DNA of 64,000 bases. Source: a virus. The stretch is from positions 36,096 through 100,095 of the IMG/VR virus record IMGVR_UViG_3300027823_000001. One strand, written 5' to 3'. The first letter of the stretch is position 1, and each line of letters opens with the position of its first letter. The notes under the pieces were generated by a model that saw nothing but the letters and a program-made list of their open reading frames with translations, was not told the DNA's origin and did not search any database. Both the position numbers and the translations under genes were made by a program. Shown here piece by piece: positions 1-7,187 of the stretch.

Positions 1-72
1 GATCTCAGGCTGCCGCCCGAAGCAGGGGAGCCTCTCGACTGGCAGATCACCGCGCTCGGCTTGAGGAAGTGA
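1..72 (+). CDS. C-terminal end of an unknown protein (partial)
   Basis: The window opens inside an open frame that ends with TGA at 70-72. It gives 23 residues, ending ITALGLRK. The stop overlaps the GTG start of the next gene (GTGA), the usual coupling in this genome, so this is very probably the tail of a real gene. Too little is visible to assign a function. Confidence 0.6.
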   Translation, partial: DLRLPPEAGEPLDWQITALGLRK

Positions 73-251
73 CCACCACCACGCAGCAGAAGGCGGTGCA
101 CAGCAGGTTCTTTGCGATGCTGCCGCCCGTGGCAGCGCATCTACGCACGAAGCAGCTGCTTCGTGCTGACGTGACCCCGCAAGAGATCCGCGATGCCAGT
201 GATGAGGCACTCGCCGCGCGCATGCGAGAGAAGCGAGAGAAGCGTGGCTGA
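69..251 (+). CDS. Small hypothetical protein, 60 aa
   Basis: A GTG start overlaps the previous stop by four bases, and the stop overlaps the GTG start of the methyltransferase gene. The protein begins MTTTTQQ, is rich in Arg, Lys and Ala and ends in a basic helix (ARMREKREKRG). There is no signal peptide and no Cys motif. Tight coupling on both sides supports it as a real gene. I do not recognise the family; a small basic phage protein that binds nucleic acid is one possibility but nothing proves it. Confidence 0.55.
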   Translation: MTTTTQQKAVHSRFFAMLPPVAAHLRTKQLLRADVTPQEIRDASDEALAARMREKREKRG

Positions 252-1149
252 TCGATGGTGGCCTGAGACAATCAAGCGCGAGCCCGTCTATTCTGACGAT
301 GCTGTCGTCTTGTTCTACTGCGACGCGCGCGAGATCATGCAGGCGATGCCTGACCGATCAGTGGACCACACGATCACCGATCCTCCCTACGAGGAAGCCT
401 CACACACCTACGGCAAGCTGCGGGATGCGAAGGGGCGCATCACTCTGTCGAAGCTCTCCTTCGCGAGGATTGAAGAGACGCTCGGTCGCGAGTTCTCAGC
501 AAAGCATCTCGTGCGCACCACGCGCGAGTGGCTGCTTTCGTTCTGTGAGACGGAGGCTGTCGGCGAATGGAAGCGCGCGCTCGAAAAGTGGGGCGCAGGC
601 TGGTCACGCGCGCAGTGGTGGGAGAAGCCTGATGGCGCGCCGCAGATCACAGGCCACAAGCCGGGCGTCCCGGGCGAGGCCATTGCTACCGCGTGGTGCA
701 GCCCTGGTACCATGAGCACCTGGAACGGTGGCGGAATGCGAGGCTTTCACTCAGTGCCTGTGCGCGAGAGCGAGGGCCGCCTGCACGAAACGCAGAAGCC
801 CATCGCGCTCTACGTGAAGCTGCTCGAACTCTTCACTCGCCGAGGTCAGATCATCTTCGATCCGTTCGCAGGTGCGGCGACGATGGGCAAGGCCTGCAAG
901 CTGAGGGGCCGACGTGCGATCCTGGTCGAGCGCGGACCTCACTCAGGCATTGGTGCCGAAGCCAAGAACGACGAGTTCATACACAGGGTGATCAACCGAC
1001 TCTCGGTCACGAACGAGCAGCCATCGCTCTTCTCTGAGGCGACACTGATCTCGTCTCCGACCGAGCGCACTCCACGCGTCAAGACGGATGCCTTCGTTGT
1101 CGACGGCGTCCGTCTCACTCGCAAGCGCAAGCCTAGAGCGATGGTCTAA
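244..1149 (+). CDS. DNA methyltransferase, beta class (N6-adenine or N4-cytosine)
   Basis: This protein should transfer a methyl group from S-adenosylmethionine to an exocyclic amino group of DNA. From the GTG start at 244 it is 301 aa. Catalytic motif IV, DPPY, is at residues 46-49; the SAM-binding motif I, FDPFAGAATMGKA, is near residue 205; a typical TQKP stretch lies just before it. Motif IV before motif I is the beta-class order. The frame extends upstream to an ATG at 193, but GTG at 244 (GTGGCTGA, overlapping the previous stop) fits the coupling pattern better. No restriction endonuclease is adjacent, so it is probably an orphan enzyme protecting phage DNA from host restriction. The target sequence cannot be read from the protein. 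Confidence 0.88.
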   Translation: MADRWWPETIKREPVYSDDAVVLFYCDAREIMQAMPDRSVDHTITDPPYEEASHTYGKLRDAKGRITLSKLSFARIEETLGREFSAKHLVRTTREWLLSFCETEAVGEWKRALEKWGAGWSRAQWWEKPDGAPQITGHKPGVPGEAIATAWCSPGTMSTWNGGGMRGFHSVPVRESEGRLHETQKPIALYVKLLELFTRRGQIIFDPFAGAATMGKACKLRGRRAILVERGPHSGIGAEAKNDEFIHRVINRLSVTNEQPSLFSEATLISSPTERTPRVKTDAFVVDGVRLTRKRKPRAMV

Positions 1150-1159
1150 TCTGCGCGCC
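1147..1159 (+). promoter_or_regulatory. Possible -10 element giving a leaderless start
   Basis: TAATCT at 1147-1152 lies seven bases before the ATG at 1160, across the end of the methyltransferase gene (its TAA stop is inside the hexamer). There is no Shine-Dalgarno sequence before this ATG. If transcription starts 6-8 bases after the hexamer, the mRNA would begin at or next to the start codon. This is inference from spacing only. Confidence 0.3.
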
Positions 1160-1630
1160 ATGCCTGACGACACCACACGCCGCTACGACTCCCGCACCAT
1201 GCCCTTCTCGCTCGGAGGCGCCGGAGATCACACCGCAGGCGCGCTCAAGCCTGAAGGCCCTGACGCGCTCTACCTCGTGCCGATCGAGGCGCCGGACATC
1301 AAGGGACTGCCATGGGATCGGCGCACCTACGACGCGTGGACCACGGTAGCGTTTCGGGTGCTCGCGCGCGCATGGATCGTGGATATGTTCATCGCGAACC
1401 CTTGGATGTACCTGTGGCGCATCCGCGAGCGCTCGACGCAAGCGCGTCTCTCGACGCTGCGACTCACCGAACCGATCCTGCTAGTCGTGGTGACTCGCCG
1501 CTCTGATGGTCGGGAGTTCGAGACCTCGATCTCTTGGACAGCGCGAGAGCGCGATGACGCTGCGCTCGCGCAGCGCAAGCTAGATGACGCGCGCACCGTG
1601 CTCGAAACGTTGCACGCCCAGAACCCATGA
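1160..1630 (+). CDS. Hypothetical protein, 156 aa
   Basis: The ATG at 1160 was chosen because the upstream part of the frame overlaps the methyltransferase coding sequence. The protein begins MPDDTTRRYDSRT. Its middle part is rich in Trp and hydrophobic residues (AFRVLARAWIVDMFIANPW) but is interrupted by Arg, so it is not a clear membrane helix; the C-terminal third looks alpha-helical and charged. I do not recognise the family. It lies between the methyltransferase and the deoxyribosyltransferase-like gene. Confidence 0.6.
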   Translation: MPDDTTRRYDSRTMPFSLGGAGDHTAGALKPEGPDALYLVPIEAPDIKGLPWDRRTYDAWTTVAFRVLARAWIVDMFIANPWMYLWRIRERSTQARLSTLRLTEPILLVVVTRRSDGREFETSISWTARERDDAALAQRKLDDARTVLETLHAQNP

Positions 1631-1640
1631 GAGGCTCCAC

Positions 1641-2144
1641 ATGAACATCTACATTGCAGGCCGTGGTGATACCCTAGGCATCAAGCGCTACCGCGCGCTG
1701 CAAGCACTCGTGCTTCAAGCTGGTCACTTCATCACACACGACTGGACCGTGGCCATCGAGCGTGCGGGCGAGAGCGACAGGGACCTCACGCTGGAGCAGC
1801 GACGCCCGTATGCGGACACAGATGCGGAGGGGGTGCTGCACGCCGACGTGCTCGTCTACCAAGCTCCGCACGAGAAGAGCGAAGGCGCTGCGTACGAGAT
1901 GGGAGCGCACCACATGAAGCGCGACTTGATCCTCTCGCTGGTTCCGAGCTTTCCCATTCTGCGCGCCTTGCTGCCTATCGCGTCCATCTGCGTGGGCGCT
2001 GCGGACTGTCTATTCGCCTCGCGCTGTGATCATCATGTCGAGACGAACGACGAAGTGATCGCGCTGCTCGTAGAGATCGCAAAGCAGGATCAGGCTGGCG
2101 CCGTGCTGACTGCACACGCGCTCGGCATGGTCTCGAAGCACTGA
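1641..2144 (+). CDS. Nucleoside 2-deoxyribosyltransferase-like protein
   Basis: A 167-aa protein with the N-terminus MNIYIAGRG, typical of the nucleoside 2-deoxyribosyltransferase / DUF4406 fold, where this strand and loop bind the nucleotide. ADVLVYQAP (residues ~73-81) and the EGAAYEMGAHH segment soon after match the second conserved strand and the catalytic-glutamate region of the fold. The family exchanges bases on deoxynucleosides or cleaves nucleotides. Here it is near dCTP deaminase and ThyX, which suggests a role in deoxynucleotide salvage. GAGAGG upstream is a fair ribosome-binding site. The frame runs upstream, but this ATG fits the fold's N-terminus exactly. Fold assignment is fairly sure; the exact reaction is not. 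Confidence 0.7.
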   Translation: MNIYIAGRGDTLGIKRYRALQALVLQAGHFITHDWTVAIERAGESDRDLTLEQRRPYADTDAEGVLHADVLVYQAPHEKSEGAAYEMGAHHMKRDLILSLVPSFPILRALLPIASICVGAADCLFASRCDHHVETNDEVIALLVEIAKQDQAGAVLTAHALGMVSKH

Positions 2145-2146
2145 GG

Positions 2147-2165
2147 ACATCGGGTATAGGGAAGG
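2147..2165 (+). promoter_or_regulatory. Recurrent phage promoter-like motif, copy 1
   Basis: ACATCGGGTATAGG lies directly in front of the GTG start at 2166, with only five bases between the TATAGG hexamer and the start codon. The same core, CATCG[G/T]GTA, recurs before genes at 5955, 9863, 12592, 13438 and 15200. I see no conserved -35 hexamer at the usual distance. The position suggests a leaderless or nearly leaderless transcript. Confidence 0.5.
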
Positions 2166-2402
2166 GTGACTGACTATCAATGCGTGCTCGCCGATGACGT
2201 GTGGCATGCGACTCAAGAGCAAGCCGTGGCGCCGCCTCTCAACAGGGGCGGTGCCTACACCATCTGCGCTGTGTGGACGCCGTTCAAGGCAGGCTACGAG
2301 CGACGCAGGCCTACGTGCCCCGAGTGCTTGCACGCCGTCGAGAAGGACGAGGCGCGGCGCGCCAAGCCGACCGCCGTACGCCGTCCCAGGGTGATGCCGT
2401 GA
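2166..2402 (+). CDS. Hypothetical small protein with CPEC motif, 78 aa
   Basis: The start is GTG at 2166, just after the promoter-like motif, and the stop overlaps the GTG of the next gene. The protein begins MTDYQCVLADDVWHA and ends in a basic tail rich in Arg and Pro. One Cys pair (CPEC, about residue 50) plus further single Cys residues could bind a metal. I do not recognise it. GAAGGG is directly next to the start, too close to act as a normal ribosome-binding site. Confidence 0.5.
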   Translation: MTDYQCVLADDVWHATQEQAVAPPLNRGGAYTICAVWTPFKAGYERRRPTCPECLHAVEKDEARRAKPTAVRRPRVMP

Positions 2403-2701
2403 AACGACCTCCTGTCATAGGCGAGAGCGGCTACTCGAACGAGCACTACTGGTACGAGGAGGCACCGCGCTGCGGCCTCGGCGCTGTCAACGAACTCACA
2501 GGTCAGGGCGTAGGCTTGTGCAGGCATCCGAAAGAGCCCGGACTGCCGTGGTGCAACAGACACACCTTTCTCTTTGAGAAGCAGATGCGAGCATCGGGGT
2601 ACACAAGCGACAACGCGCGAGCGGCCCTTCCTGCGATGGGCTTCAACGCGAAAGCCATAGAGACGTTCGTGGCGCGCTACGAGCGCGAGGAGAAGACATG
2701 A
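2399..2701 (+). CDS. Hypothetical protein, 100 aa
   Basis: The GTG start at 2399 overlaps the previous stop. The frame is open further upstream, but that part overlaps the previous gene. The sequence contains several Cys and His residues (PRCGLG, GLCRHPKEPGLPWCNRH), spaced like a small zinc-binding or treble-clef-like segment, followed by a helical C-terminus. No known family is recognised. It is coupled to the next gene, whose ATG overlaps its stop region. Confidence 0.55.
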   Translation: MKRPPVIGESGYSNEHYWYEEAPRCGLGAVNELTGQGVGLCRHPKEPGLPWCNRHTFLFEKQMRASGYTSDNARAALPAMGFNAKAIETFVARYEREEKT

Positions 2702-3000
2702 AAAGCGGATCACCGAAGAAGCGCAAAGCCAACATGAAGCCCGGTGCAACGAAACCTCGGCGCGAGACGCAAGCGTACGCGCAGCGGATGCAGGCCAACG
2801 CTGCGCTGCTCTTGCGTGTGGTCGCGTACCTCGTGCAGCACTCTGCGGAAGTCGCAGAGCAGTTCGCTCGCAACGGCGATGCTCGCATCCCACTCGCCGC
2901 GTTCGACTCCGACGTGGACGTGGGTATGGTGGTCGAGAACGACGAGCTGATCATCGCGCCCGCGCCGTTGCCTCCTTCAACTGCGGAGACGACGCCATGA
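2698..3000 (+). CDS. Hypothetical basic protein, 100 aa
   Basis: The ATG at 2698 overlaps the preceding stop (ATGA), and the stop overlaps the ATG of the dCTP deaminase gene. The first 35 residues are strongly basic (MKSGSPKKRKANMKPG), followed by a helical stretch (ALLLRVVAYLVQHSAEVAEQF) and an acidic, Pro-rich tail. There is no signal peptide. Function unknown; co-translation with the nucleotide-metabolism genes is likely. Confidence 0.55.
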   Translation: MKSGSPKKRKANMKPGATKPRRETQAYAQRMQANAALLLRVVAYLVQHSAEVAEQFARNGDARIPLAAFDSDVDVGMVVENDELIIAPAPLPPSTAETTP

Positions 3001-3797
3001 TGACCGACGGCGAGATCGTGAGGGCACTCGAATCAGGCGAGATCAGCATCTCACCACTCGGCTCGCGCGCCGAGCAGATCCAGCCTTGCAGCGTGGACCT
3101 GCGCCTCTCGCGTGAGGTGATGCGCTACAGAGACGCATCGACCTATCTCACGAGCGTACCCAACATTCGACTTGGGAATGCGCAGCAGAATGAGATGGAA
3201 GAAGTGAACGTGGGGGCGCGCCCGTACTTCACGTTGGAGCCTGGTAGCTTCGCACTGGGTGTGACGATGGAAAGGGTCAAGCTACCGCCTCACATCCTCG
3301 GGCGCGTAGAAGGGCGCAGCTCGATCGGGCGCGTAGGTTTGTTCGTGCACATCACTGCCGGCTTCATCGATCCCGGCTTCGACGGGCGGATCACGCTGGA
3401 GTTCTACAACGGCGCTCGTAGGCCGATCGAGATCCCCTTCGGTTTCCGTGTGTGCCAGCTGGCGCTCCAGCGCCTCTCAGAGCCCTGCGAGCGCCCGTAC
3501 GGGCAGGAACGTGGGTCGAAGTACGTGGGGGCCTCCAGCGACGGCGTACAGCCCGCGCGCCGCGAAGCGCCGACGCCCGAGCCCCGCACGGTAGGCGAGG
3601 TCGCACGCGCGACGACGAATCCTCCCGAGCGGATTCCTGTGCAGTGCCACGCGTGCCCGTACATAGGCGCGACGTACCGCTACGACTTCAGTAGCGGCAA
3701 GGCTGGTTACGCCTGCGCGAGCTGCGATGCAGTCATCCCACCTGAGACCGAGTACATCCCCAAGCAAGTAGTGAAGAGGACACGATGGATACGATGA
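2997..3797 (+). CDS. dcd: dCTP deaminase, possibly bifunctional with dUTPase, with C-terminal zinc ribbon
   Basis: A 266-aa protein. The trimeric dUTPase/Dcd core is plain: GRSSIGRVGLFVH at residues 106-118, ITAGFIDPGF at 119-128 and ITLEF at 132-136, with the conserved Glu at 135. The reaction is dCTP to dUTP, or dCTP to dUMP in bifunctional members; TAGFIDPGF resembles the bifunctional type of Mycobacterium more than the TAHRIDPGW of E. coli, but this is only a suggestion. After the core (ending about residue 175) there is an extension of about 90 residues with two Cys pairs, C217-x2-C220 and C240-x2-C243, a likely zinc ribbon not found in the usual ~190-aa enzyme. The product feeds ThyX, encoded 1 kb downstream. 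Confidence 0.9.
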   Translation: MMTDGEIVRALESGEISISPLGSRAEQIQPCSVDLRLSREVMRYRDASTYLTSVPNIRLGNAQQNEMEEVNVGARPYFTLEPGSFALGVTMERVKLPPHILGRVEGRSSIGRVGLFVHITAGFIDPGFDGRITLEFYNGARRPIEIPFGFRVCQLALQRLSEPCERPYGQERGSKYVGASSDGVQPARREAPTPEPRTVGEVARATTNPPERIPVQCHACPYIGATYRYDFSSGKAGYACASCDAVIPPETEYIPKQVVKRTRWIR

Positions 3798-4102
3798 ACG
3801 ACGAGCAGTTGACCATGCGCCAGGTGAAAGCGGAGGCGGACAAGCGCATCCGCGACGCCTTTCAAGAGAAGCACCCTCACTACACACCGCCTCCCGATGC
3901 GAAGCCGTTGCAGTGGGCGCGCTGGGCGATCGCGAACTACAGGATGCACACCGAGATCGGCTTCAAGGCGCGCTTCCCTGCACAGGAGGCGGTGCTGACT
4001 GAAGAGCTGACCGTAGCAGAGCTGGCGCACAACGAGCGCAGGGTCTACGCGAAACTGCATCACATGACCTACCCGCACATTCCACGCGCGTGGGCAGCGT
4101 GA
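3785..4102 (+). CDS. Hypothetical protein, 105 aa
   Basis: The ATG at 3785 lies inside the end of dcd (13-base overlap), and a second in-frame ATG is at 3794; GAGGA upstream suits either. The protein is charged and helical, rich in Lys, Glu and Ala, with a Trp pair (QWARWAIANYRMH). No signal or Cys motif. Unknown family. Its stop overlaps the GTG start of the next gene. Confidence 0.55.
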   Translation: MDTMNDEQLTMRQVKAEADKRIRDAFQEKHPHYTPPPDAKPLQWARWAIANYRMHTEIGFKARFPAQEAVLTEELTVAELAHNERRVYAKLHHMTYPHIPRAWAA

Positions 4103-4323
4103 AGTTGCCGTCGTACGCCTCGCTCTCGTTCTCAGCGAGCGCAGCGGAGCTTCCACACGTCACGCGAGATCCAGGGCTACGCACGCCGCGTGGAACGATG
4201 GTGCAACCCTCAAGCACTCAGTTCCGCATCGGACCTCTCGCGCTCACGCTCGTATGGGGGAACGATCACGCCGCACATCCGCTTCAGCACGAAACCGTCG
4301 CGGGCTACGACGAAGAAGTCTGA
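4099..4323 (+). CDS. Hypothetical protein, 74 aa
   Basis: The GTG start at 4099 overlaps the previous TGA (GTGA), and the next gene begins one base after its stop. The sequence is not obviously helical and has no recognisable motif. It is accepted mainly because it fills the gap between two coupled genes in the right frame; the competing frame in this stretch (the upstream extension of the SLOG gene) is also open, so this is a weak call. Confidence 0.4.
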   Translation: MKLPSYASLSFSASAAELPHVTRDPGLRTPRGTMVQPSSTQFRIGPLALTLVWGNDHAAHPLQHETVAGYDEEV

Positions 4324-4324
4324 A

Positions 4325-4750
4325 GTGATCGTCGGGTTCACAGGCACACGCGTAGGCATGACCGACGCGCAGAAGGGAGCGATCGAGAGCTTCCTTCGCG
4401 CGTGGTACGTCTTGGCGTTCGTCCACGGCGACTGCATCGGTAGTGACGATCAAGCAGACGAGATCGCTGTGAAGCTAGGTCTCGCTCGTGTGCTCCGGCC
4501 ATGCACGATCGAAGCGCTACGAGCACACGGCGAACGCCGAGGTGGGCACGTCCTGAAGGTTTACGCACCCGAGGCGCCGTTGCTGCGCAACGATCGAATC
4601 GTTCGAGACACGCACATCCTGATCGCCGCACCGAACGGACCCGAACAGCAGCGATCTGGGACGTGGTACACGATCCGCCGCGCACGCGATGCGAAGCGCC
4701 ACCTTGTGATCATCTTCCCGAGCGGGCAGGTGAGGCACGAGGGCAACTGA
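4325..4750 (+). CDS. SLOG-fold (DUF2493/YspA-like) nucleotide-binding protein
   Basis: From the GTG at 4325 the protein is 141 aa and starts MIVGFTGTRVGMT, the first strand and glycine loop of the SLOG Rossmann-like fold. It continues with FVHGDCIGSDDQADEIA, the usual GxxxGaD helix start, and later RNDRIVRDTHILIAAP and the RSGTWYTIRRAR segment, typical of the family. Members bind nucleotides or nucleotide-derived molecules; in phages the exact role is mostly unknown. An upstream ATG at 4190 is in frame but would overlap the previous gene fully. The gene sits directly before thyX. Confidence 0.7.
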   Translation: MIVGFTGTRVGMTDAQKGAIESFLRAWYVLAFVHGDCIGSDDQADEIAVKLGLARVLRPCTIEALRAHGERRGGHVLKVYAPEAPLLRNDRIVRDTHILIAAPNGPEQQRSGTWYTIRRARDAKRHLVIIFPSGQVRHEGN

Positions 4751-4761
4751 GGAGGACTGAG

Positions 4762-5655
4762 ATGGAAGTCGTACTGCTAACTTTTGGGATGTACTACGCA
4801 CGCGTGCTCGCCGACTCGATCGCGCACGGCGTGCGACTCACGACGCTGGAGGTGTGCTTCCCGCGCTTCATTCTCGCTGAGTTCAACACGCATCGCGTGT
4901 TCTCTCGCAACAGCGCGTCGAGCCGAGCCATCCCGGTTGCCACACGCATCGCGCAGGTGCGGAACAACCCCTTCGTGCCCGAAGCGTTCGGCGTGAACAA
5001 GAGTGGGATGCAAGCGAGCACAACGCACGGCGGTTGTGTAGGCACCGTGACGCGCTGGCTATGGATCCTCGCCGCTCGCATCTGCTGCGTGATCGCGTGG
5101 TGCCTGATGAAGCTCGACATTCACAAGCAGCATGCCAACCGGGTGATCGAGCTGTGGGCTTGGCACACCGTGGTGGTGAGCGCGACCGAATGGGAGAACT
5201 TCCTCAACCTCCGCACGCACAAGGCCGCGCAGCCTGAGATCCAGATCGTCGCGAAGCTCATTCGCGATGCACTCGCAGCCTCGACGCCTCGCAAGCTGCA
5301 CGACGGCGACTGGCATCTGCCATACGCGACAAACGATGACCACGACGGCCGCTTGATAGCGGACAACATCCTCACGTCGGTCGTGCGCAGTGCTGCGGTC
5401 TCGTTCGAGAGGCAGAACGCACCGCGTAGCTCCGAGGCGGTCAAGAAGCGCCACGACGACATGATGCGTCTCGCGCACTGGTCACCGTTCGAGCACGCGG
5501 CATGCGTCGCGACCGATGCAGAGCTGCGCAAGTACGCACTCTACACGTACACGGGCGAGCCTGCGTTCATCGGCAACTTCCGCGCGCCATGGCTCCAGTA
5601 CCGCAAGACGTTCGAGAACGAGAGCGTTTGGCAGGGAGGAAAAGAAGATGTCTAA
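4762..5655 (+). CDS. thyX: Flavin-dependent thymidylate synthase
   Basis: ThyX makes dTMP from dUMP using methylene-tetrahydrofolate, FAD and NADPH. The 297-aa protein starts at an ATG with a good GGAGGA ribosome-binding site. The signature region is FNTHRVFSRNSASSRAIP (residues 41-58), a THR...S...SSRAIP form common in phage ThyX in place of the classical RHRxxS. SFERQNAPRSSEAVKKRHDD and the C-terminal FIGNFRAPWLQYRKTFEN resemble other phage ThyX ends. It is slightly longer than cellular ThyX (about 220-250 aa). With dcd upstream it completes a dCTP-to-dTMP route. Confidence 0.9.
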   Translation: MEVVLLTFGMYYARVLADSIAHGVRLTTLEVCFPRFILAEFNTHRVFSRNSASSRAIPVATRIAQVRNNPFVPEAFGVNKSGMQASTTHGGCVGTVTRWLWILAARICCVIAWCLMKLDIHKQHANRVIELWAWHTVVVSATEWENFLNLRTHKAAQPEIQIVAKLIRDALAASTPRKLHDGDWHLPYATNDDHDGRLIADNILTSVVRSAAVSFERQNAPRSSEAVKKRHDDMMRLAHWSPFEHAACVATDAELRKYALYTYTGEPAFIGNFRAPWLQYRKTFENESVWQGGKEDV

Positions 5656-5890
5656 CAAGGTCGATCACCCCTCGCACTACGGCGGCGCCGCGAACCCCTA
5701 CGAGGCGATCAAGGTCATCCGCGTATGGCTCGGACCCACCGCCGCTCAAGGCTTCACGCTCGGCAACGCGATCAAGTACATCTCCCGCGCCGGCAAGAAG
5801 AGGGGGGAGAGCACGCTCGACGATCTCAAGAAGGCACGCTGGTACCTGGACAACGAGATCGCAGCCATCGAAGCACAGGAGAAGCCGTGA
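5648..5890 (+). CDS. DUF3310 family phage protein
   Basis: An 80-aa protein, ATG at 5648 with GGAGGAAAAG upstream, overlapping the end of thyX by eight bases. It shows the DUF3310 pattern: VDHPSHYGG at the N-terminus, GFTLGNAIKYISRAGKK in the middle and DDLKKARWYLDNEI at the end. This small helical family is common in phages and often lies beside nucleotide-metabolism genes; its biochemical role is not established. Family assignment is sure, function is not. Confidence 0.85.
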   Translation: MSNKVDHPSHYGGAANPYEAIKVIRVWLGPTAAQGFTLGNAIKYISRAGKKRGESTLDDLKKARWYLDNEIAAIEAQEKP

Positions 5891-5934
5891 TGCTGTGGTG
5901 GACATTCTTCGCAGGCTTGAAGCTCGCCTAACAC

Positions 5935-5954
5935 ACATCGTGTAGAGAACGAGC
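5935..5954 (+). promoter_or_regulatory. Recurrent phage promoter-like motif, copy 2
   Basis: ACATCGTGTAGAG at 5935-5947, with the hexamer TAGAGA at 5943-5948 and exactly six bases to the ATG at 5955. Compare the copy before 15200, which has the same hexamer and the same six-base spacing. No clear ribosome-binding site is present, so the mRNA may start at the ATG. TTGAAG at 5917-5922 could be a -35 but at a long spacing (20 bases). Confidence 0.55.
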
Positions 5955-7184
5955 ATGGTCAAAAACAAGCGCGGCTCGATGGCGTTCAGTGCCGAGTTCC
6001 TCAAGAGCACCGCCATCTCCGGCACCAGCGTCATGCACATAGTCACAGACGATCCCTACCAAGAGAAGCCCATGACCAACCCCAACACCACGAAGATCAA
6101 GAACTTGGTGGTGAAGACGATCATGAGGGATGACCTCCTACGACTCCTGAGAGGGCACAGCATCGAGCAGACCACGAGAGAAGGCATGGTGGACACAGAG
6201 GTACGCTTGGGCCTAGTGCCGCTGAGCGCGATGGAGCGCCGCACAATATGTGATGCACTTACTAGAGATGTACTAGGGGAGTACCAACACGGCTACTGCA
6301 TCTCAGGATGGAAGCCGAGCGAAGTCGTACCAGGCACGAGCGAGTGGTTGTCGCAGATCGCAGCCAACGCAGACCGCATCAGGATCCAGGTGACCGACGT
6401 AGGAGGGACCACGCGAACCGTGATGCTCGCGGACGCCAGCCCCGAGGACGCGCAAGCGAGTGTGTCGCACTGGCTCAAGGAAGGCATCACGCCTGCATGG
6501 GAGGCGTACCAGGACGCTGCGGCGATCATCGCGGACTACGAGCGCAGCCGCTCTCTACCAGGCGTGTCCGCGCGAGTGAGGCCGCCGAGCTACAGGACGG
6601 TCGACGTCGATCAGTGCTCGCCGTGTGAGCTGGACGAGGTGGGCGCCCACTTCGGCCTCCCGCGCCGCAACGTCGCGCTTGGCGGCTTGTTCGATCAACT
6701 CTCGTTGGAGAGCGACGATGCGTACCGTCGGCGGCTATCCGCATCACACCAGCGAGTGGACGACCACTTCGACCTCCCGTGTCGCACCGTCGCGCTGCCG
6801 GTCAACGACCCGCAAGCGGATGCAAAGCTCCACAGCAGCTCCGGCGTCGAGACTGAGATCGACGTGCGCGACTGCATAGGCTCCGACCTGGACCAGCCCG
6901 CTAAGATGGCGCCTGTGAGCGCGGCGATCCCCCTGAAGGTCAACACCACCACACCAGCGAAGAAGCTCGACTTCATCTTGTGGGTGATGCAGTGGTCGGA
7001 AAAGGCTGGCTCGGCTTGGTACGCAGGCCGCGATATCACGGCGATGGTGACGCGCTACCGAGAGGGCAAGCTCGGCGACTACGGGCGGACACCTGGTGAA
7101 AGCACAGCGTTGGACAAGATGGTCTCGTCTGCAAAGCAGAAGGCGAGTACGATCGCGCACCTGCTTCCGCCATACCCCGGATGA
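5955..7184 (+). CDS. Hypothetical protein with internal repeat, 409 aa
   Basis: The ATG at 5955 lies six bases after the promoter-like hexamer. The protein is soluble-looking. Residues ~230-290 hold two related segments: GAHFGLPRRNVALGG and, about 45 residues later, DDHFDLPCRTVALPV. Between them is ESDDAYRRRL. The block CELDEVGAHFGLPRR...ESDDAYRRRL resembles the LDxxGxxxGLxR...ESDxxYRxRL signature seen near the start of baseplate J-like proteins, although the rest does not look like a baseplate protein and the gene is far from the tail cluster. The N-terminal 120 residues and the C-terminus (YGRTPGESTALDKM) are unrecognised. Confidence 0.6.
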   Translation: MVKNKRGSMAFSAEFLKSTAISGTSVMHIVTDDPYQEKPMTNPNTTKIKNLVVKTIMRDDLLRLLRGHSIEQTTREGMVDTEVRLGLVPLSAMERRTICDALTRDVLGEYQHGYCISGWKPSEVVPGTSEWLSQIAANADRIRIQVTDVGGTTRTVMLADASPEDAQASVSHWLKEGITPAWEAYQDAAAIIADYERSRSLPGVSARVRPPSYRTVDVDQCSPCELDEVGAHFGLPRRNVALGGLFDQLSLESDDAYRRRLSASHQRVDDHFDLPCRTVALPVNDPQADAKLHSSSGVETEIDVRDCIGSDLDQPAKMAPVSAAIPLKVNTTTPAKKLDFILWVMQWSEKAGSAWYAGRDITAMVTRYREGKLGDYGRTPGESTALDKMVSSAKQKASTIAHLLPPYPG

Positions 7185-7187
7185 ACA

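Noticed and set aside
5890-5931. 13-aa hydrophobic frame MLWWTFFAGLKLA between the DUF3310 gene and promoter copy 2
   Set aside because: Although its start overlaps the previous stop, it is too short to separate from chance, and it covers the probable upstream part of the promoter.
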